Positions 28,347-37,247 of a stretch of DNA of 64,000 nucleotides are shown here, piece by piece. The first letter of the stretch is position 1. Each line of letters begins with the position of its first letter. The notes under the pieces are model-generated. The model saw nothing but the letters and a program-made list of their open reading frames with translations. It made no database searches and was not told the origin of the DNA. The stretch is taken from positions 930,001-994,000 of the forward strand of contig NZ_CP048029.1 of the NCBI RefSeq assembly GCF_011290485.1. Direction: 5' to 3'. The stretch comes from Caldichromatium japonicum. GTDB lineage: Bacteria; Pseudomonadota; Gammaproteobacteria; Chromatiales; Chromatiaceae. A program made the translations under genes and the position numbers.

Positions 28347-28383
28347 CACCATTCCGGCGAAAGCGAAATCCGGAAAGATGACT
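28347..28383 (-). repeat. REP-like palindrome, copy 2
   Basis: CACCATTCCGGCGAAAGC followed by GAAATCCGGAAAGATGACT is a degenerate member of the family at 16643. It occupies the 260-base gap between the class V aminotransferase end and glgX, in which I see no gene. Confidence 0.55.
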
Positions 28384-28397
28384 GGCTAGGTTGATTA

Positions 28398-28429
28398 TTT
28401 GACCGCTAGCCGCTTTGACCGCTAGCCGC
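28398..28429 (-). repeat. 16-bp exact tandem duplication at the aminotransferase stop
   Basis: TTTGACCGCTAGCCGC stands twice head to tail. The second unit contains the stop codon of the aminotransferase gene (minus-strand TAG at 28424-28422), so the extra copy lies just past the gene and does no visible harm. Confidence 0.9.
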
Positions 28430-29543
28430 CGAGCAGTCCATCTAAGATCCTGACCGCGCGTTCTATGCGCTCGATGGGGGTATAAAAGTGCGGCGAGAAA
28501 CGCAGCCCGCCGCCGCGCTGGGCGCAGAGCACCCCTTGGCGCATCAATCCTTGATAGAGCTCGGCGGATGAACGCCCAGGCACACGAAAGCTGATGATCC
28601 CGGCGCGGCGTTCGGGATCCTTGGGGGTGAGCAGCTCAAAGCCGCGGCGTTCGAGCAGGGTGATGAGATGCTCGGTGCGCTTTTGTAAGCGCCGCCACAC
28701 CTCGTCCATCCCCACCTCGGTCAAGAGCGAAAGGCTCGCCTCGAGGGCATGCGCGCCCAGCAGATTGGGGCTGCCGCATTCGAAACGACGCGCATCCGCT
28801 GTAGGTTGCCAGTCAGTGCGATCGAAATCGCCTGCGTCCTCGACCATGTGCCAACCGAATTGCGTCAAACGCAACCGCGGGCGCAGTTCGGGGCAGACAT
28901 ACAACAGCCCCAAACCCTCTGGCCCTAATAGCCATTTATGCCCGTCGGCCACCACGAAGTCAGCCGGATAGCGGGGCAGAGCAAAGGGCAGGGCACCCAG
29001 GCCCTGGATGGCATCCACACAAAGCAAGACACCATGCGCCCGACACCAGGTTGCAAGCCGTGCCAGATTCAGCCGCACACCGCTGGCATACTGGACCCAG
29101 CTCACCGCGATCAGACGGGTCGAGCCGTCGCACAGGGCGATCAGATCTGCCTCGGGATCGGACGATCGCGCCAGATCGAGTGCGCGCCAGGACACCCCGC
29201 GTTCAGCCAAGGCCTGCCAGACGATCCGGTTGGAGGGAAACTCCTGAGCGATCCCGACGATGCTGTCGCCAGGCTGCCAGTCGAGCCCCTGGGCGATGAG
29301 CGATAGGCCCTCCGAGGTGTTTTTGATCAGGGCGATATCGGTGGCTGCCGCACCGATCAAGCTAGCTAGACGCTCGCGCAGACGCTGTTCGACGGCAAGC
29401 CAATCCGCATAGCGCAGCGAGCCTGAACGGGCATTCTCCTCAGCGAAGCGCTTGACTGCCTCGACCGTGCGCCGCGGCCAGGGGCCGACGGCGGCATGGT
29501 TGAGATGACAGAGCGCGGGATCGAGCAGAAACTCGCTATCCAA
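28422..29543 (-). CDS. Class V PLP-dependent aminotransferase
   Basis: This 373-residue protein belongs to the aminotransferase V (cysteine desulfurase-like) fold. The lysine that binds PLP is in VVADGHKWLLGPEGLG; cofactor contacts are in IKNTSEGLSLIAQGLDW, VSWVQYASGVRLNL and CVDAIQGLGAL. The isopenicillin epimerase/kynureninase-like branch fits better than IscS, because the flexible loop cysteine of desulfurases is not evident. The start is a TTG at 29543, in the same frame as the upstream L,D-transpeptidase and separated from it only by TAG and two codons. The specific substrate is unknown. Confidence 0.85.
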   Translation of the reverse strand: MDSEFLLDPALCHLNHAAVGPWPRRTVEAVKRFAEENARSGSLRYADWLAVEQRLRERLASLIGAAATDIALIKNTSEGLSLIAQGLDWQPGDSIVGIAQEFPSNRIVWQALAERGVSWRALDLARSSDPEADLIALCDGSTRLIAVSWVQYASGVRLNLARLATWCRAHGVLLCVDAIQGLGALPFALPRYPADFVVADGHKWLLGPEGLGLLYVCPELRPRLRLTQFGWHMVEDAGDFDRTDWQPTADARRFECGSPNLLGAHALEASLSLLTEVGMDEVWRRLQKRTEHLITLLERRGFELLTPKDPERRAGIISFRVPGRSSAELYQGLMRQGVLCAQRGGGLRFSPHFYTPIERIERAVRILDGLLGG

Positions 29544-29549
29544 GGTGCG

Positions 29550-30827
29550 CTAGGCGGGGGCAGCTGCTTGGGGCTGAGCCACTGGCGTCGGCGGTTGGGG
29601 CGCTGCCGGCTCCTGCGGCTGGGGAGGGGGGGCAGGCGCGGCGGGCGGCTGCCCAGACTCAGGCGAGGCAGCAGGCGGTTGGGGCGTTTGGTTTTGGGGC
29701 AAAGGTGCCGGGATGGTGCCTTGTGCCGACTGAGATGGCATCGTAGGGGGTTGAGGCGGTTCGGGCTGGGCAGGTTGGGCCGGGGCTGCAAGCGATGCAG
29801 CTGAAGCCGGGACCGGTGGCGCAGTTGGACGAGGTGTTTGTTGGGGTTCTGCCGGTATCGTTTGCGCTGGCTGAAGCGGTGCAGAGGGAGCAGGTGCCGG
29901 CGCAGTCTGTTGATTTGCCGCATTTACAGGAGGAGGGGCCGGCGGCTGATTCGTTGCCGTTACCTCGGGACCAGGCGGCTGCGCGGCTGTGTCCGCAGCA
30001 GCCTCGGCGGGCTTGGTCTCGGCAGCCGGCTTGTTCTGGGCCGTCGGCGCACCAGCCGCAGCGGCCGGTGGCTTGGCTGGGGCAGCAGCGGCCACGCGTG
30101 CGGCCTGGGTGCGCTGCTGCGCTAGATATTCACTATAGCTGGGTCCCTTGCCCTCGATGGTTACCGGGGTGCCAGTCGAGACATGCCTGAAAACCACGGG
30201 GGCGATCTTGCTTGGCATACGGATACAGCCGTGCGAGGCCGGACGTCCTGGGTTGGGGATGGGGCCGGCATGCAGCCCGATGCCATCACCAGTCAGACGC
30301 AGATAAAAAGGCATGTGGGCACCCTCAAAGCGTGCGCCCTCCGGGATTGGATCGCGCCCGACCTTGGCATTGGCATGCAGCAGCCGCCCCTCTTGTCCAT
30401 AGATCTTGCCGTAGAGATTCGAGCGTTTGTTCTCGATCTTTTCGGTGATCTGGAAACGGCCTGTCGGCGTGGGATATTTGGCAACGCCGGTAGCGACCGT
30501 CGTCCAGCCGATCTCGGTCTCGCCCGAATAAAAACGCGCCTTTTGCTCGTCGGTGTTGATGACGATGCGGGTGATCGGTTGGCCCGTCCCTTTCCATTCA
30601 TACAAAGGGGCCTTCAACGGCTTGTCCGGTTCCTTGGGTTGCTCAGCCGCTGTGGTGACCGGCGGCGCCGGTCGCGTCTCCTCGGTAGGCGGTGGGGCTG
30701 GTGTTTCGGTCTTGACAGCGAAATGGGCCAAACCCTCGCAGCCCGTCAATCCGAATACGATCAATAAGCTGGCGCCTGTCCTGAGGGTCAGCGGGAGAGG
30801 TTTTGAAAAACGGAATGTCATGGTCAT
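29550..30827 (-). CDS. L,D-transpeptidase (YkuD) lipoprotein with Pro/Ala-rich tail
   Basis: This is a putative periplasmic enzyme that forms peptidoglycan cross-links or attaches proteins to it. A signal ending in the lipobox LTGC is followed by a proline-rich linker. The YkuD domain (about residues 85-220) carries GIGLHAGPIPNPGRPASH and HGCIRMP, containing the catalytic His and Cys201. From about residue 240 to the end there are nearly 190 residues of Pro, Ala, Gln and Glu with no folded domain visible, which is unusual for the family. ATG 30827 (MTMTFRF) was chosen; 30860 and 30821 are alternatives. Confidence 0.88.
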   Translation of the reverse strand: MTMTFRFSKPLPLTLRTGASLLIVFGLTGCEGLAHFAVKTETPAPPPTEETRPAPPVTTAAEQPKEPDKPLKAPLYEWKGTGQPITRIVINTDEQKARFYSGETEIGWTTVATGVAKYPTPTGRFQITEKIENKRSNLYGKIYGQEGRLLHANAKVGRDPIPEGARFEGAHMPFYLRLTGDGIGLHAGPIPNPGRPASHGCIRMPSKIAPVVFRHVSTGTPVTIEGKGPSYSEYLAQQRTQAARVAAAAPAKPPAAAAGAPTAQNKPAAETKPAEAAADTAAQPPGPEVTATNQPPAPPPVNAANQQTAPAPAPSAPLQPAQTIPAEPQQTPRPTAPPVPASAASLAAPAQPAQPEPPQPPTMPSQSAQGTIPAPLPQNQTPQPPAASPESGQPPAAPAPPPQPQEPAAPQPPTPVAQPQAAAPA

Positions 30828-30980
30828 GGGTGCGGGACCGGACTGCGTGGCGCGAATCATTCTTGAATCACTTTAAAATCATGAACAGAGCACGACTGGC
30901 TTGCAAGGCCGTATGCACGAATCGGTATCTGAGTAAGGCGGTTCAGTCAGTGGCAACCGCTGCCTAGTGCTCACAGGTTA

Positions 30981-32024
30981 TTGACAAGAAACACATGCTT
31001 TTGAAATTGAGTGAGCTGTCCAGATGTCGTGGGCATGGAAAGACGAGACATGAGATTGCTGTCGTTTGCGGCGCGCGAAGAGCGGCGGCGTGGCTGGAGG
31101 TATGAAGCGATAGGCGCGCAGAGGGGATTGTTGGGCGCAGGGGTGTTCGACATCAGGGCAAGGGGGGTGGGCGCAAGGTGGGTGAGAAGCGGGCGCTGTT
31201 GGCGGAGCAGGACGCCCAGATACGCAAGCTCATGTGCGACGGGACACCGGATGAGCTGAAGCTGCCGTTTGCGCTGTGGAGCCGGCAGGCGGTGCGGCAG
31301 TTGATCCTCGGCTGTTTTGGCATCGAGCTCAGGCCGCAGGGGGAAGGCAAGTACATGGCGCGCTGGGGATTGACGCCCCAGAAACCGATTCGGCGCGCCT
31401 ATGAGCAAAGCCCGCCGGCGGGCAAGACGTGGCTTGAGGAGATCTACCCGGACATTGCCCGGCGCGCCAAGGCCGAGGGCGCCGAAATCCACTGGGGCGA
31501 TGAAACGGGGCTGCGCTCGGACGAGGTGCGCGGGCGCTCTTATGCGCCGGCGATCAAGACGTCCGAGATTCGCGTCACGCACCGTCGCGAAGGCCTGTCG
31601 GTGATCTCGACGCTGACCAACCGCGGAAAGGTGCGTCGGAAGGCGTTCGCGGGGGCGATGAACGCCGACATCCTGATCGACTTCATGAAGCGGCTCGTCA
31701 AGGACGCCAGGGGCAAGAAGATCTTCCTCATCCTCGACAACCTGCGCGTGCATCACACCAAGCCGGTCAAGGCCTGGCTGGCTGCATGCGCCAATCAAAT
31801 CGAGGCGTCCTCCCTCCCCCCCTACAGCCCGGCACTGAACCCCAACGAGATGCTCAAGGCCACCATCACCGCGCAGGCGCCCTCCCGCGCCAAGGGCGAT
31901 CTGAAGAAGGCGACCGTCAGCCACCTGCGCCGCCTTCTCAATTCCCCCCAACGCATCATGCGCTACTTCCAGCATCCCAAGCTCCATGATGCCGCGTAAT
32001 ATAAGTTCATTGGTTTCGGATCAA
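30981..32024 (+). mobile_element. IS630-family element, copy 1
   Basis: Left end TTGACAAGAAACACATG; right end, read inward, TTGATCCGAAACCAATG. It is nearly identical to copy 2 at 60273-61337, but about 21 bases shorter in the 5' coding region. TA lies outside the left end, as expected of IS630 targets, but CA lies outside the right end, so the target duplication is lost. It sits 154 bases upstream of sat. Confidence 0.88.
31178..31999 (+). pseudogene. IS630-family transposase lacking its N-terminal DNA-binding part
   Basis: The open frame of 273 residues from GTG 31178 keeps the DDE catalytic core: EIHWGDETGLRSDEVRGRSY, IFLILDNLRVHH and SLPPYSPALNPNEMLKA. The upstream helix-turn-helix region (from about 31035, MERRDMRLLSFAAREERRRG) is in another frame and is shortened, with the segment between VFDI and GEKRALLAEQ altered relative to copy 2. 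An active protein would need frameshifting or is not made. It could still be partly active in trans only if the missing HTH is dispensable, which is unlikely. Confidence 0.8.
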
Positions 32025-32178
32025 CAGCGCCTGGACACGCACCCCAAAACGGAGAAAAAAGCCGTTTCACAAATCCGTAGCCTTTCTGGTATTTTGGGCG
32101 ACCGAGGCAGTGATCGCCCCTTAAGCCAGCGGCAGGCTATTATATTGCAAATCCCTTGCCCCGGGAGGCTACCCGCCC

Positions 32179-33372
32179 ATGATCAAGCCAGTCGGCTCAG
32201 AGACGCTACAACCGCGTTTCGTTTATGACCCCGAGCGTCACCATCAGCTCGCCCATGAGTCCGAGTCCTTGCCCTCGCTGGTCGTCAGCTCGCAGGCGGC
32301 AAGCCACGCGGTCATGCTGGGGGCCGGTTATTTCAGTCCCTTTGCAGGCTTTATGAACCTCGCCGATGCCTTGAGCGTCGCGCAATCAATGCGCACGACC
32401 GATGGCCGGTTCTTCCCTATCCCGATCCTCTGTCTCGTCGAGTCCACCGACGCGATTGGCGGAGCGCGGCGGATCGCCTTGCGTGACTCCAATGTCGAGG
32501 GTCACCCCGTGCTTGCGGTCATGGAGGTGGAGGCCTTCGAAGAGGTCTCGGAGGACCAGATGCGCTTTCTCACCGAGAAGGTCTTCGGCACCCTAGACAT
32601 GGCGCATCCTGGGGTCGCGACCTTCAATAGCCAAGGGCGGATCGCGCTCTCAGGTCCGATCGAGGTCCTGAGCTTTTCGTACTTTCAGTCCGACTTTCCC
32701 GATACCTTCCGCACCGCCGTCGAGATCCGCAATGAGATCCAGGAGCGCGGCTGGAAGAAGGTCGTCGCCTTTCAGACCCGCAATCCGATGCATCGCGCCC
32801 ATGAAGAGCTGTGCAAAATGGCGATGGATGCAGTCGGCGCCGATGGCCTGGTGATCCACATGCTTCTCGGCAAGCTTAAGCCGGGCGATATCCCGGCCCC
32901 GGTGCGTGATGCCGCGATCCGCAAGATGGTCGAGCTCTATTTCCCGCCCAATACGGTGATGGTGACGGGCTATGGATTTGACATGCTCTATGCCGGGCCG
33001 CGCGAGGCGGTGCTCCATGCCTATTTCCGCCAGAACATGGGTGCGACCCATTTCATCATCGGGCGCGATCATGCAGGTGTGGGCGACTATTACGGCCCCT
33101 TCGATGCCCAGACCATCTTCGACCGCGAGGTCCCGCCGGGTGTCCTCGAGATCGAGATCTTCCGCGCCGATAACACGGCGTACTCTAAAAAGCTCGGACG
33201 GGTGGTCATGATGCGCGATGCCCCAGATCACACCCCGGATGATTTCATCCAGCTTTCGGGCACCAAGGTGCGCGAGATGCTCGGGCGCGGCGAGGCCCCG
33301 CCGCCTGAGTTCTCCCGTCCCGAGGTGGCTCAGATCCTGATGACCTATTATCAAGGTCTCGACCGCCACTGA
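32179..33372 (+). CDS. sat: Sulfate adenylyltransferase (ATP sulfurylase), dissimilatory
   Basis: In sulfur oxidisers this enzyme works in reverse, making ATP and sulfate from APS and pyrophosphate. The single-chain form of 397 residues carries FQTRNPMHRAHEELCK (the QxRNxxHxxH nucleotide motif) and IIGRDHAGVGDYYGPFDA. FSRPEVAQIL is near the end. ATG 32179 has GGGAGG upstream. No fused APS kinase is present. Its place before aprMBA identifies the dissimilatory type. The 154 bases before it follow an IS630 copy, so its promoter lies in that short stretch or in the IS end. Confidence 0.96.
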   Translation: MIKPVGSETLQPRFVYDPERHHQLAHESESLPSLVVSSQAASHAVMLGAGYFSPFAGFMNLADALSVAQSMRTTDGRFFPIPILCLVESTDAIGGARRIALRDSNVEGHPVLAVMEVEAFEEVSEDQMRFLTEKVFGTLDMAHPGVATFNSQGRIALSGPIEVLSFSYFQSDFPDTFRTAVEIRNEIQERGWKKVVAFQTRNPMHRAHEELCKMAMDAVGADGLVIHMLLGKLKPGDIPAPVRDAAIRKMVELYFPPNTVMVTGYGFDMLYAGPREAVLHAYFRQNMGATHFIIGRDHAGVGDYYGPFDAQTIFDREVPPGVLEIEIFRADNTAYSKKLGRVVMMRDAPDHTPDDFIQLSGTKVREMLGRGEAPPPEFSRPEVAQILMTYYQGLDRH

Positions 33373-33592
33373 TCCAGATGTGGGTTGGCCGGTTCACACC
33401 ATGACCAAATCCCGATCGCCTTCCTCAACGGCGGTAGTCCCTCAGACCCAGGCCAACAGGACGGCGCCCCATCCTGTGGGGCGAACGCCGAGCCCGGTAT
33501 TTTTTGACCTCGGTCAATCAGTAATCGATTCATTCATTATAAAATCGCGCTGCGTCATGCTGTAGTCAACAGAGCACGAGGTAAGCATCCTT
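33373..33592 (+). promoter_or_regulatory. sat-aprM intergenic leader
   Basis: This 220-base gap is long for an operon. It holds a GC hairpin, GCCCCA (33466-33471) with TGGGGC (33477-33482), flanked by GGC/GCC that extend it, and a run of T at about 33500-33505, too far from the stem for a classic terminator. An AT-rich stretch at 33520-33543 (ATTCATTCATTATAAAAT) looks like a promoter -10 region but lacks a well-spaced -35. Partial termination plus a separate aprMBA promoter is a reasonable guess. Confidence 0.4.
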
Positions 33593-34429
33593 ATGAATCC
33601 ATTTGCCGAGCTTTCCGCGACGATTCCGCCATCGATCATGCAGCTTTATGTCGTTCTAATGATCCTTTTGGTCATTAGCGGCACCCTGCTTGATATTATG
33701 CATAAAAAGAGCGCGCAGTATTTCTTCGAGAAAGGCCAGACGCTGAAGAAGCTGGCCAAGCGCGAATTGAGCGGAGGGGAAAAGATCAGCATTGCGCTTG
33801 CTACCCTGGTTGAGGTCTTGACATCCGGCGAATTTGACAATCCCGACCGGCGCAAATCGCATCTCATGCTCATGTACGGCTTTATCGTCTTCGTGGTCAC
33901 GACAGCACTCCTGATTTTTGGGCTGCCGGGTCATTCGTCGTTTTTGACGGGGCTACTCTGGCATCTAGGGGCGTTGTCAGTGTGTGTGGGCGGCTATTGG
34001 TTCTGGTTCAAGATCCGGGTTGATGTCCGTTCGGAAGGACATCCCTGGCATGATGTCCATTTATTGGCCGATCTATTCATCGTCTCGTTGCTGTTGATGA
34101 CCACATTTGCGCTGGCCTGGTCGGTTCTGCAAGGTATCGGTCTGGATACCCTGGCCTGGATCGCCTTCTTTATCTTCATCGCCGCCGCAACTACACTGTT
34201 TGGCACGGTCTTTTGGTCTAAGTTTGCCCATATGTTCTATAAGCCAGCCGCAGCCTTTCAAAAGAAGATTGCCAAGGCCGATGGGTCAATGGATAAGCTA
34301 CCTGAAATTCCAGACGATTTATCAAGCCCATTCGTCAAGGAACGCTATCCGGACATCCCCAAATATATGGGCGACACTCCTCCCTATATGGGGCTTGGTA
34401 TCAGGCGCGAGACACCGACCCACTTCTGA
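33593..34429 (+). CDS. aprM: Adenylylsulfate reductase membrane anchor AprM
   Basis: AprM is thought to hold the cytoplasmic AprBA reductase at the membrane and pass its electrons to the quinone pool in purple sulfur bacteria. The 278-residue protein has about five membrane helices (IMQLYVVLMILLVISGTLL, LMLMYGFIVFVVTTALLIF, LTGLLWHLGALSVCVGGYWF, LFIVSLLLMTTFALAWSVL and WIAFFIFIAAATTLFGTVF). A cytoplasmic C-terminal tail rich in proline ends in THF. ATG 33593 follows GAGGTAAG. It is followed by aprB and aprA in the order known from Allochromatium-type genomes. Confidence 0.93.
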   Translation: MNPFAELSATIPPSIMQLYVVLMILLVISGTLLDIMHKKSAQYFFEKGQTLKKLAKRELSGGEKISIALATLVEVLTSGEFDNPDRRKSHLMLMYGFIVFVVTTALLIFGLPGHSSFLTGLLWHLGALSVCVGGYWFWFKIRVDVRSEGHPWHDVHLLADLFIVSLLLMTTFALAWSVLQGIGLDTLAWIAFFIFIAAATTLFGTVFWSKFAHMFYKPAAAFQKKIAKADGSMDKLPEIPDDLSSPFVKERYPDIPKYMGDTPPYMGLGIRRETPTHF

Positions 34430-34468
34430 TTTTGATTCACTGAATCAAGTCCAAACGAGGAACCGAAG

Positions 34469-34951
34469 ATGCCAACATTCGTTTATATGACCCGCTGCGA
34501 CGGCTGCGGTCAGTGTGTCGATATCTGCCCCTCGGATATCATGCATATCGATACCACGGTTCGGCGTGCCTATAACATCGAACCGAATATGTGCTGGGAG
34601 TGTTATTCCTGCGTTAAAGCCTGTCCGCACAATGCGATCGATGTACGCGGTTATGCTGATTTTGCGCCCCTCGGTCATTCCGTGCGGGTACGCCGCGACG
34701 AGGAAAAGGGCATCGTGGCCTGGCGGATCATGTTCCGCAACGGTAAGAAGGACATGACCCTGATCGCGCCGATCACCACCAAGCCCTGGGGCCAGCATAT
34801 CCCCAAGCTAAAGGAGGTCGATGCACCTTCTAAAGAGATGCGCGACAGCCAGCTTCTTTATAATGAACCGAAATATCTCAGGTTCGATGAAGGGGGGCTG
34901 CATACGCTCGAGGCCGCTGGCTTGAAGATGAAGCAAGGGGTGTTCTACTGA
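34469..34951 (+). CDS. aprB: Adenylylsulfate reductase subunit beta
   Basis: This is the iron-sulfur subunit that carries electrons between the AprA flavin and the membrane anchor. Two [4Fe-4S] motifs are visible: CDGCGQCVDICPS (residues about 10-22) and CWECYSCVKACP (about 47-58). The remaining 100 residues form the AprA-clasping tail, standard for dissimilatory AprB (160 residues). The stop overlaps the aprA start (TGATG), so the two subunits are translationally coupled. Confidence 0.97.
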   Translation: MPTFVYMTRCDGCGQCVDICPSDIMHIDTTVRRAYNIEPNMCWECYSCVKACPHNAIDVRGYADFAPLGHSVRVRRDEEKGIVAWRIMFRNGKKDMTLIAPITTKPWGQHIPKLKEVDAPSKEMRDSQLLYNEPKYLRFDEGGLHTLEAAGLKMKQGVFY

Positions 34952-36813
34952 TGGCTTACCAAACGATCATCGAAGACGATATCGATATCCTCGTCGTCGG
35001 CGCCGGACTGGGTGGCACGGGTGCGGCCTTCGAGGCGCGTTATTGGGGCAAGGACAAAAAGATCGTCATCGCCGAAAAGGCCAATATCCACCGCTCCGGC
35101 GCCGTGGCCCAGGGTCTCTATGCGATCAACTGCTACATGGGTACCCGCTTCGGTGAGAACAAACCGGAAGATCATGTCCGCTATGCACGTATCGACCTAA
35201 TGGGCATGGTGCGCGAAGATCTGCTCTTTGACATGGCTCGGCATGTCGATTCGACCGTGCACCAGTTCGAGGAATGGGGCCTGCCGATCATGCGCAACCC
35301 CAAGACTGGGGCCTATCAGCGCGAAGGTCGCTGGCAGATCATGATCCATGGCGAGTCCTATAAACCCATCGTCGCCGAGGCAGCCAAGAAATCCGCCGAC
35401 AAGGTCTATAACCGCATCTGCGTCACCCATTTGCTGATGGACGAGAGCCGGCCCAATCGGGTCGCCGGCGCGATCGGTTTTAATGTACGTACCGGCAATT
35501 GTCATGTCTTCAAGGCCAAGGCGGTGATCGTGGCTGCCGGCGGCGCCTCCAATATCTTCAAGCCCCGTTCAGTGGGCGAGGGAGCGGGCCGCGTCTGGTA
35601 TGCGCCCTGGTCGTCCGGCTCGGCTTATGGGCTTCTGATCGGCGCGGGCGCCAAGATGACCCAGATGGAAAATCGGATCGTGCTGGCGCGCTTCAAGGAT
35701 GGCTATGGGCCGGTCGGAGCCTATTTCTTGCATCTCAAGACCTATACCCAAAACGGCTATGGCGAGGAATACGAGTCCAAGTGGTGGCCGCAGCTGCAAC
35801 AGATGGTCGGTAAGGAGTATCTGGACCCCGATTCCTGGCACCTGACCCATCGCCCAATCCCCACCTGTCTGCGCAACCATGCCCTGATCAGTGAGGTCAA
35901 TGCAGGGCGCGGCCCGATCCATATGGTGACCATGGAGGCCTTCCAGGACCCGCATCTCGAAGAGATCGGTTGGCACAACTTCTTGGGGATGACCGTGGGC
36001 CAGGCCGTGCTCTGGGCAGCGACCGATGTCGATCCGAAGAATGAGAATCCGGAACTGACCACTTCTGAGCCCTATGTCATGGGCTCCCATGCTACAGGCT
36101 GCGGTGCCTGGTGCTCTGGTCCCGAGGATGTCTCGCCGCCTGAGTATTTCTGGGGCTATAACCGGATGACCACGGTCGAAGGTCTGTTCGGTGCCGGCGA
36201 TGCCGTGGGCGGTACCCCGCATGCCTTCTCCTCCGGCTCATTCACCGAGGGTCGGTTGGCGGCCAAGGCGGCCTGCAAGTATATCGACGACGGCAAGGCC
36301 GAGGGGATTCGGGTCTCGGACGAGCAGATCAATCGCCGCCGCGCCGAGATCTATAAGCCTCTGGAGCATTACCGGATCTATCGCAACGAGATCACCGCGG
36401 GCACGGTCAACCCGAACTATATCACCCCGCGTCAAGGGCTCGATCGCCTGCAAAAGCTCATGGATGAATACTGCGGTGGTGTCAGCACCAACTATATGAC
36501 CAATGAAAAGCTATTGAACATTGGTCTGAAGAAGCTCAAATATCTCGAGGAAGACCTTGAGAAATTGGGTGCCGAGAATATCCATGAGCTATTGCGCGCC
36601 TGGGAGCTCAAGCATCGCCATCTCACCTCCGAGGCGGTAATGCACCATACCCTGTTCCGCAAAGAGACTCGCTGGCCGGGGTATTACTATCGCGGTGACT
36701 ATCTCAAGCTCGATGATGAGAATTGGCATGTCCTGACCGTCTCGCGCCGCGATCCCGAGACCGGCGAATACACCATGGAGAAGGCACCCTGTTATCATCT
36801 GGTTGAAGACTGA
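34951..36813 (+). CDS. aprA: Adenylylsulfate reductase subunit alpha
   Basis: This is the FAD-containing catalytic subunit; in sulfur oxidisers it forms APS from sulfite and AMP. The N-terminal VVGAGLGGTGAAFEARYWG is the FAD fold, HRSGAVAQGLYAINCY lies in the flavin region, and GCGAWCSGPEDVSPPEYF and GAGDAVGGTPHAFSSGS are well-known AprA blocks. The C-terminal PGYYYRGDYLKLDDENW matches. The length of 620 residues is standard. The gene closes the aprMBA unit and is followed by a good terminator at 36844. Confidence 0.97.
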   Translation: MAYQTIIEDDIDILVVGAGLGGTGAAFEARYWGKDKKIVIAEKANIHRSGAVAQGLYAINCYMGTRFGENKPEDHVRYARIDLMGMVREDLLFDMARHVDSTVHQFEEWGLPIMRNPKTGAYQREGRWQIMIHGESYKPIVAEAAKKSADKVYNRICVTHLLMDESRPNRVAGAIGFNVRTGNCHVFKAKAVIVAAGGASNIFKPRSVGEGAGRVWYAPWSSGSAYGLLIGAGAKMTQMENRIVLARFKDGYGPVGAYFLHLKTYTQNGYGEEYESKWWPQLQQMVGKEYLDPDSWHLTHRPIPTCLRNHALISEVNAGRGPIHMVTMEAFQDPHLEEIGWHNFLGMTVGQAVLWAATDVDPKNENPELTTSEPYVMGSHATGCGAWCSGPEDVSPPEYFWGYNRMTTVEGLFGAGDAVGGTPHAFSSGSFTEGRLAAKAACKYIDDGKAEGIRVSDEQINRRRAEIYKPLEHYRIYRNEITAGTVNPNYITPRQGLDRLQKLMDEYCGGVSTNYMTNEKLLNIGLKKLKYLEEDLEKLGAENIHELLRAWELKHRHLTSEAVMHHTLFRKETRWPGYYYRGDYLKLDDENWHVLTVSRRDPETGEYTMEKAPCYHLVED

Positions 36814-36843
36814 ACGACCAGGTGTTTCGCTGAATCGAGGTCT

Positions 36844-36879
36844 GGGTCCCCGGCCGTTCGGGGCCCAGGCTTTTTTCTG
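36844..36879 (+). terminator. Rho-independent terminator after aprA
   Basis: CTGGGTCCCCG pairs with CGGGGCCCAG around a short GCCGTT loop, with one bulged T, and runs straight into GCTTTTTTCT. It ends the aprMBA transcript about 30 bases after the aprA stop and a few bases before the next gene. Confidence 0.85.
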
Positions 36880-36889
36880 TAGATGCACG

Positions 36890-37240
36890 ATGAATATCAA
36901 TGAATTAAGCGATGACGAGATCCTGGCGATCGCCCATCCGCTGTGGGATGAATTGGTCAGATACTCTAACGAAGGCAATTATGTGAAGTTTATCCGTCAC
37001 TTCTCGTTGAATCTAAGGCGGGGCCTCAATGAGATCGAGATGGGTAAACAATTCACCCATAGCGAGCTCGCCCGTAACCTTTCCGAAGAGCGCGACTGTC
37101 TGGGATTGATCCGGCGCGGCGAGCATGTCACGGTCTTATATCGGGTGCGCTGCAAGGTCCGAGAGGGCGAATGGCTGGGCCGGATGGTATTGGGCTATGA
37201 GGATGGCGAGGTGCGCATCTTTGGTGCCTCGATCTTTTGA
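36890..37240 (+). CDS. Small protein of unknown function, possibly NTF2-like
   Basis: I do not recognise this 116-residue soluble protein. It opens with helices (SDDEILAIAHPLWDELVRYS and NYVKFIRHFSLNLRRG) followed by beta-strands (GEHVTVLYRVRCKVREGEWL and RMVLGYEDGEVRIFGASIF). This helix-then-curved-sheet order resembles the NTF2/SnoaL fold. ATG 36890 comes eleven bases after the aprA terminator, so it must have its own start of transcription or depend on read-through. It is eight bases from the SlyD-like gene and probably co-transcribed with it. Confidence 0.65.
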   Translation: MNINELSDDEILAIAHPLWDELVRYSNEGNYVKFIRHFSLNLRRGLNEIEMGKQFTHSELARNLSEERDCLGLIRRGEHVTVLYRVRCKVREGEWLGRMVLGYEDGEVRIFGASIF

Positions 37241-37247
37241 GGGTGTC

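Noticed and set aside
30971..31987. A 338-residue open frame on the minus strand across IS630 copy 1, and its counterpart at 60455-61300
   Set aside because: They are exact antisense shadows of the transposase core; both exist only because of the GC-rich codon pattern.
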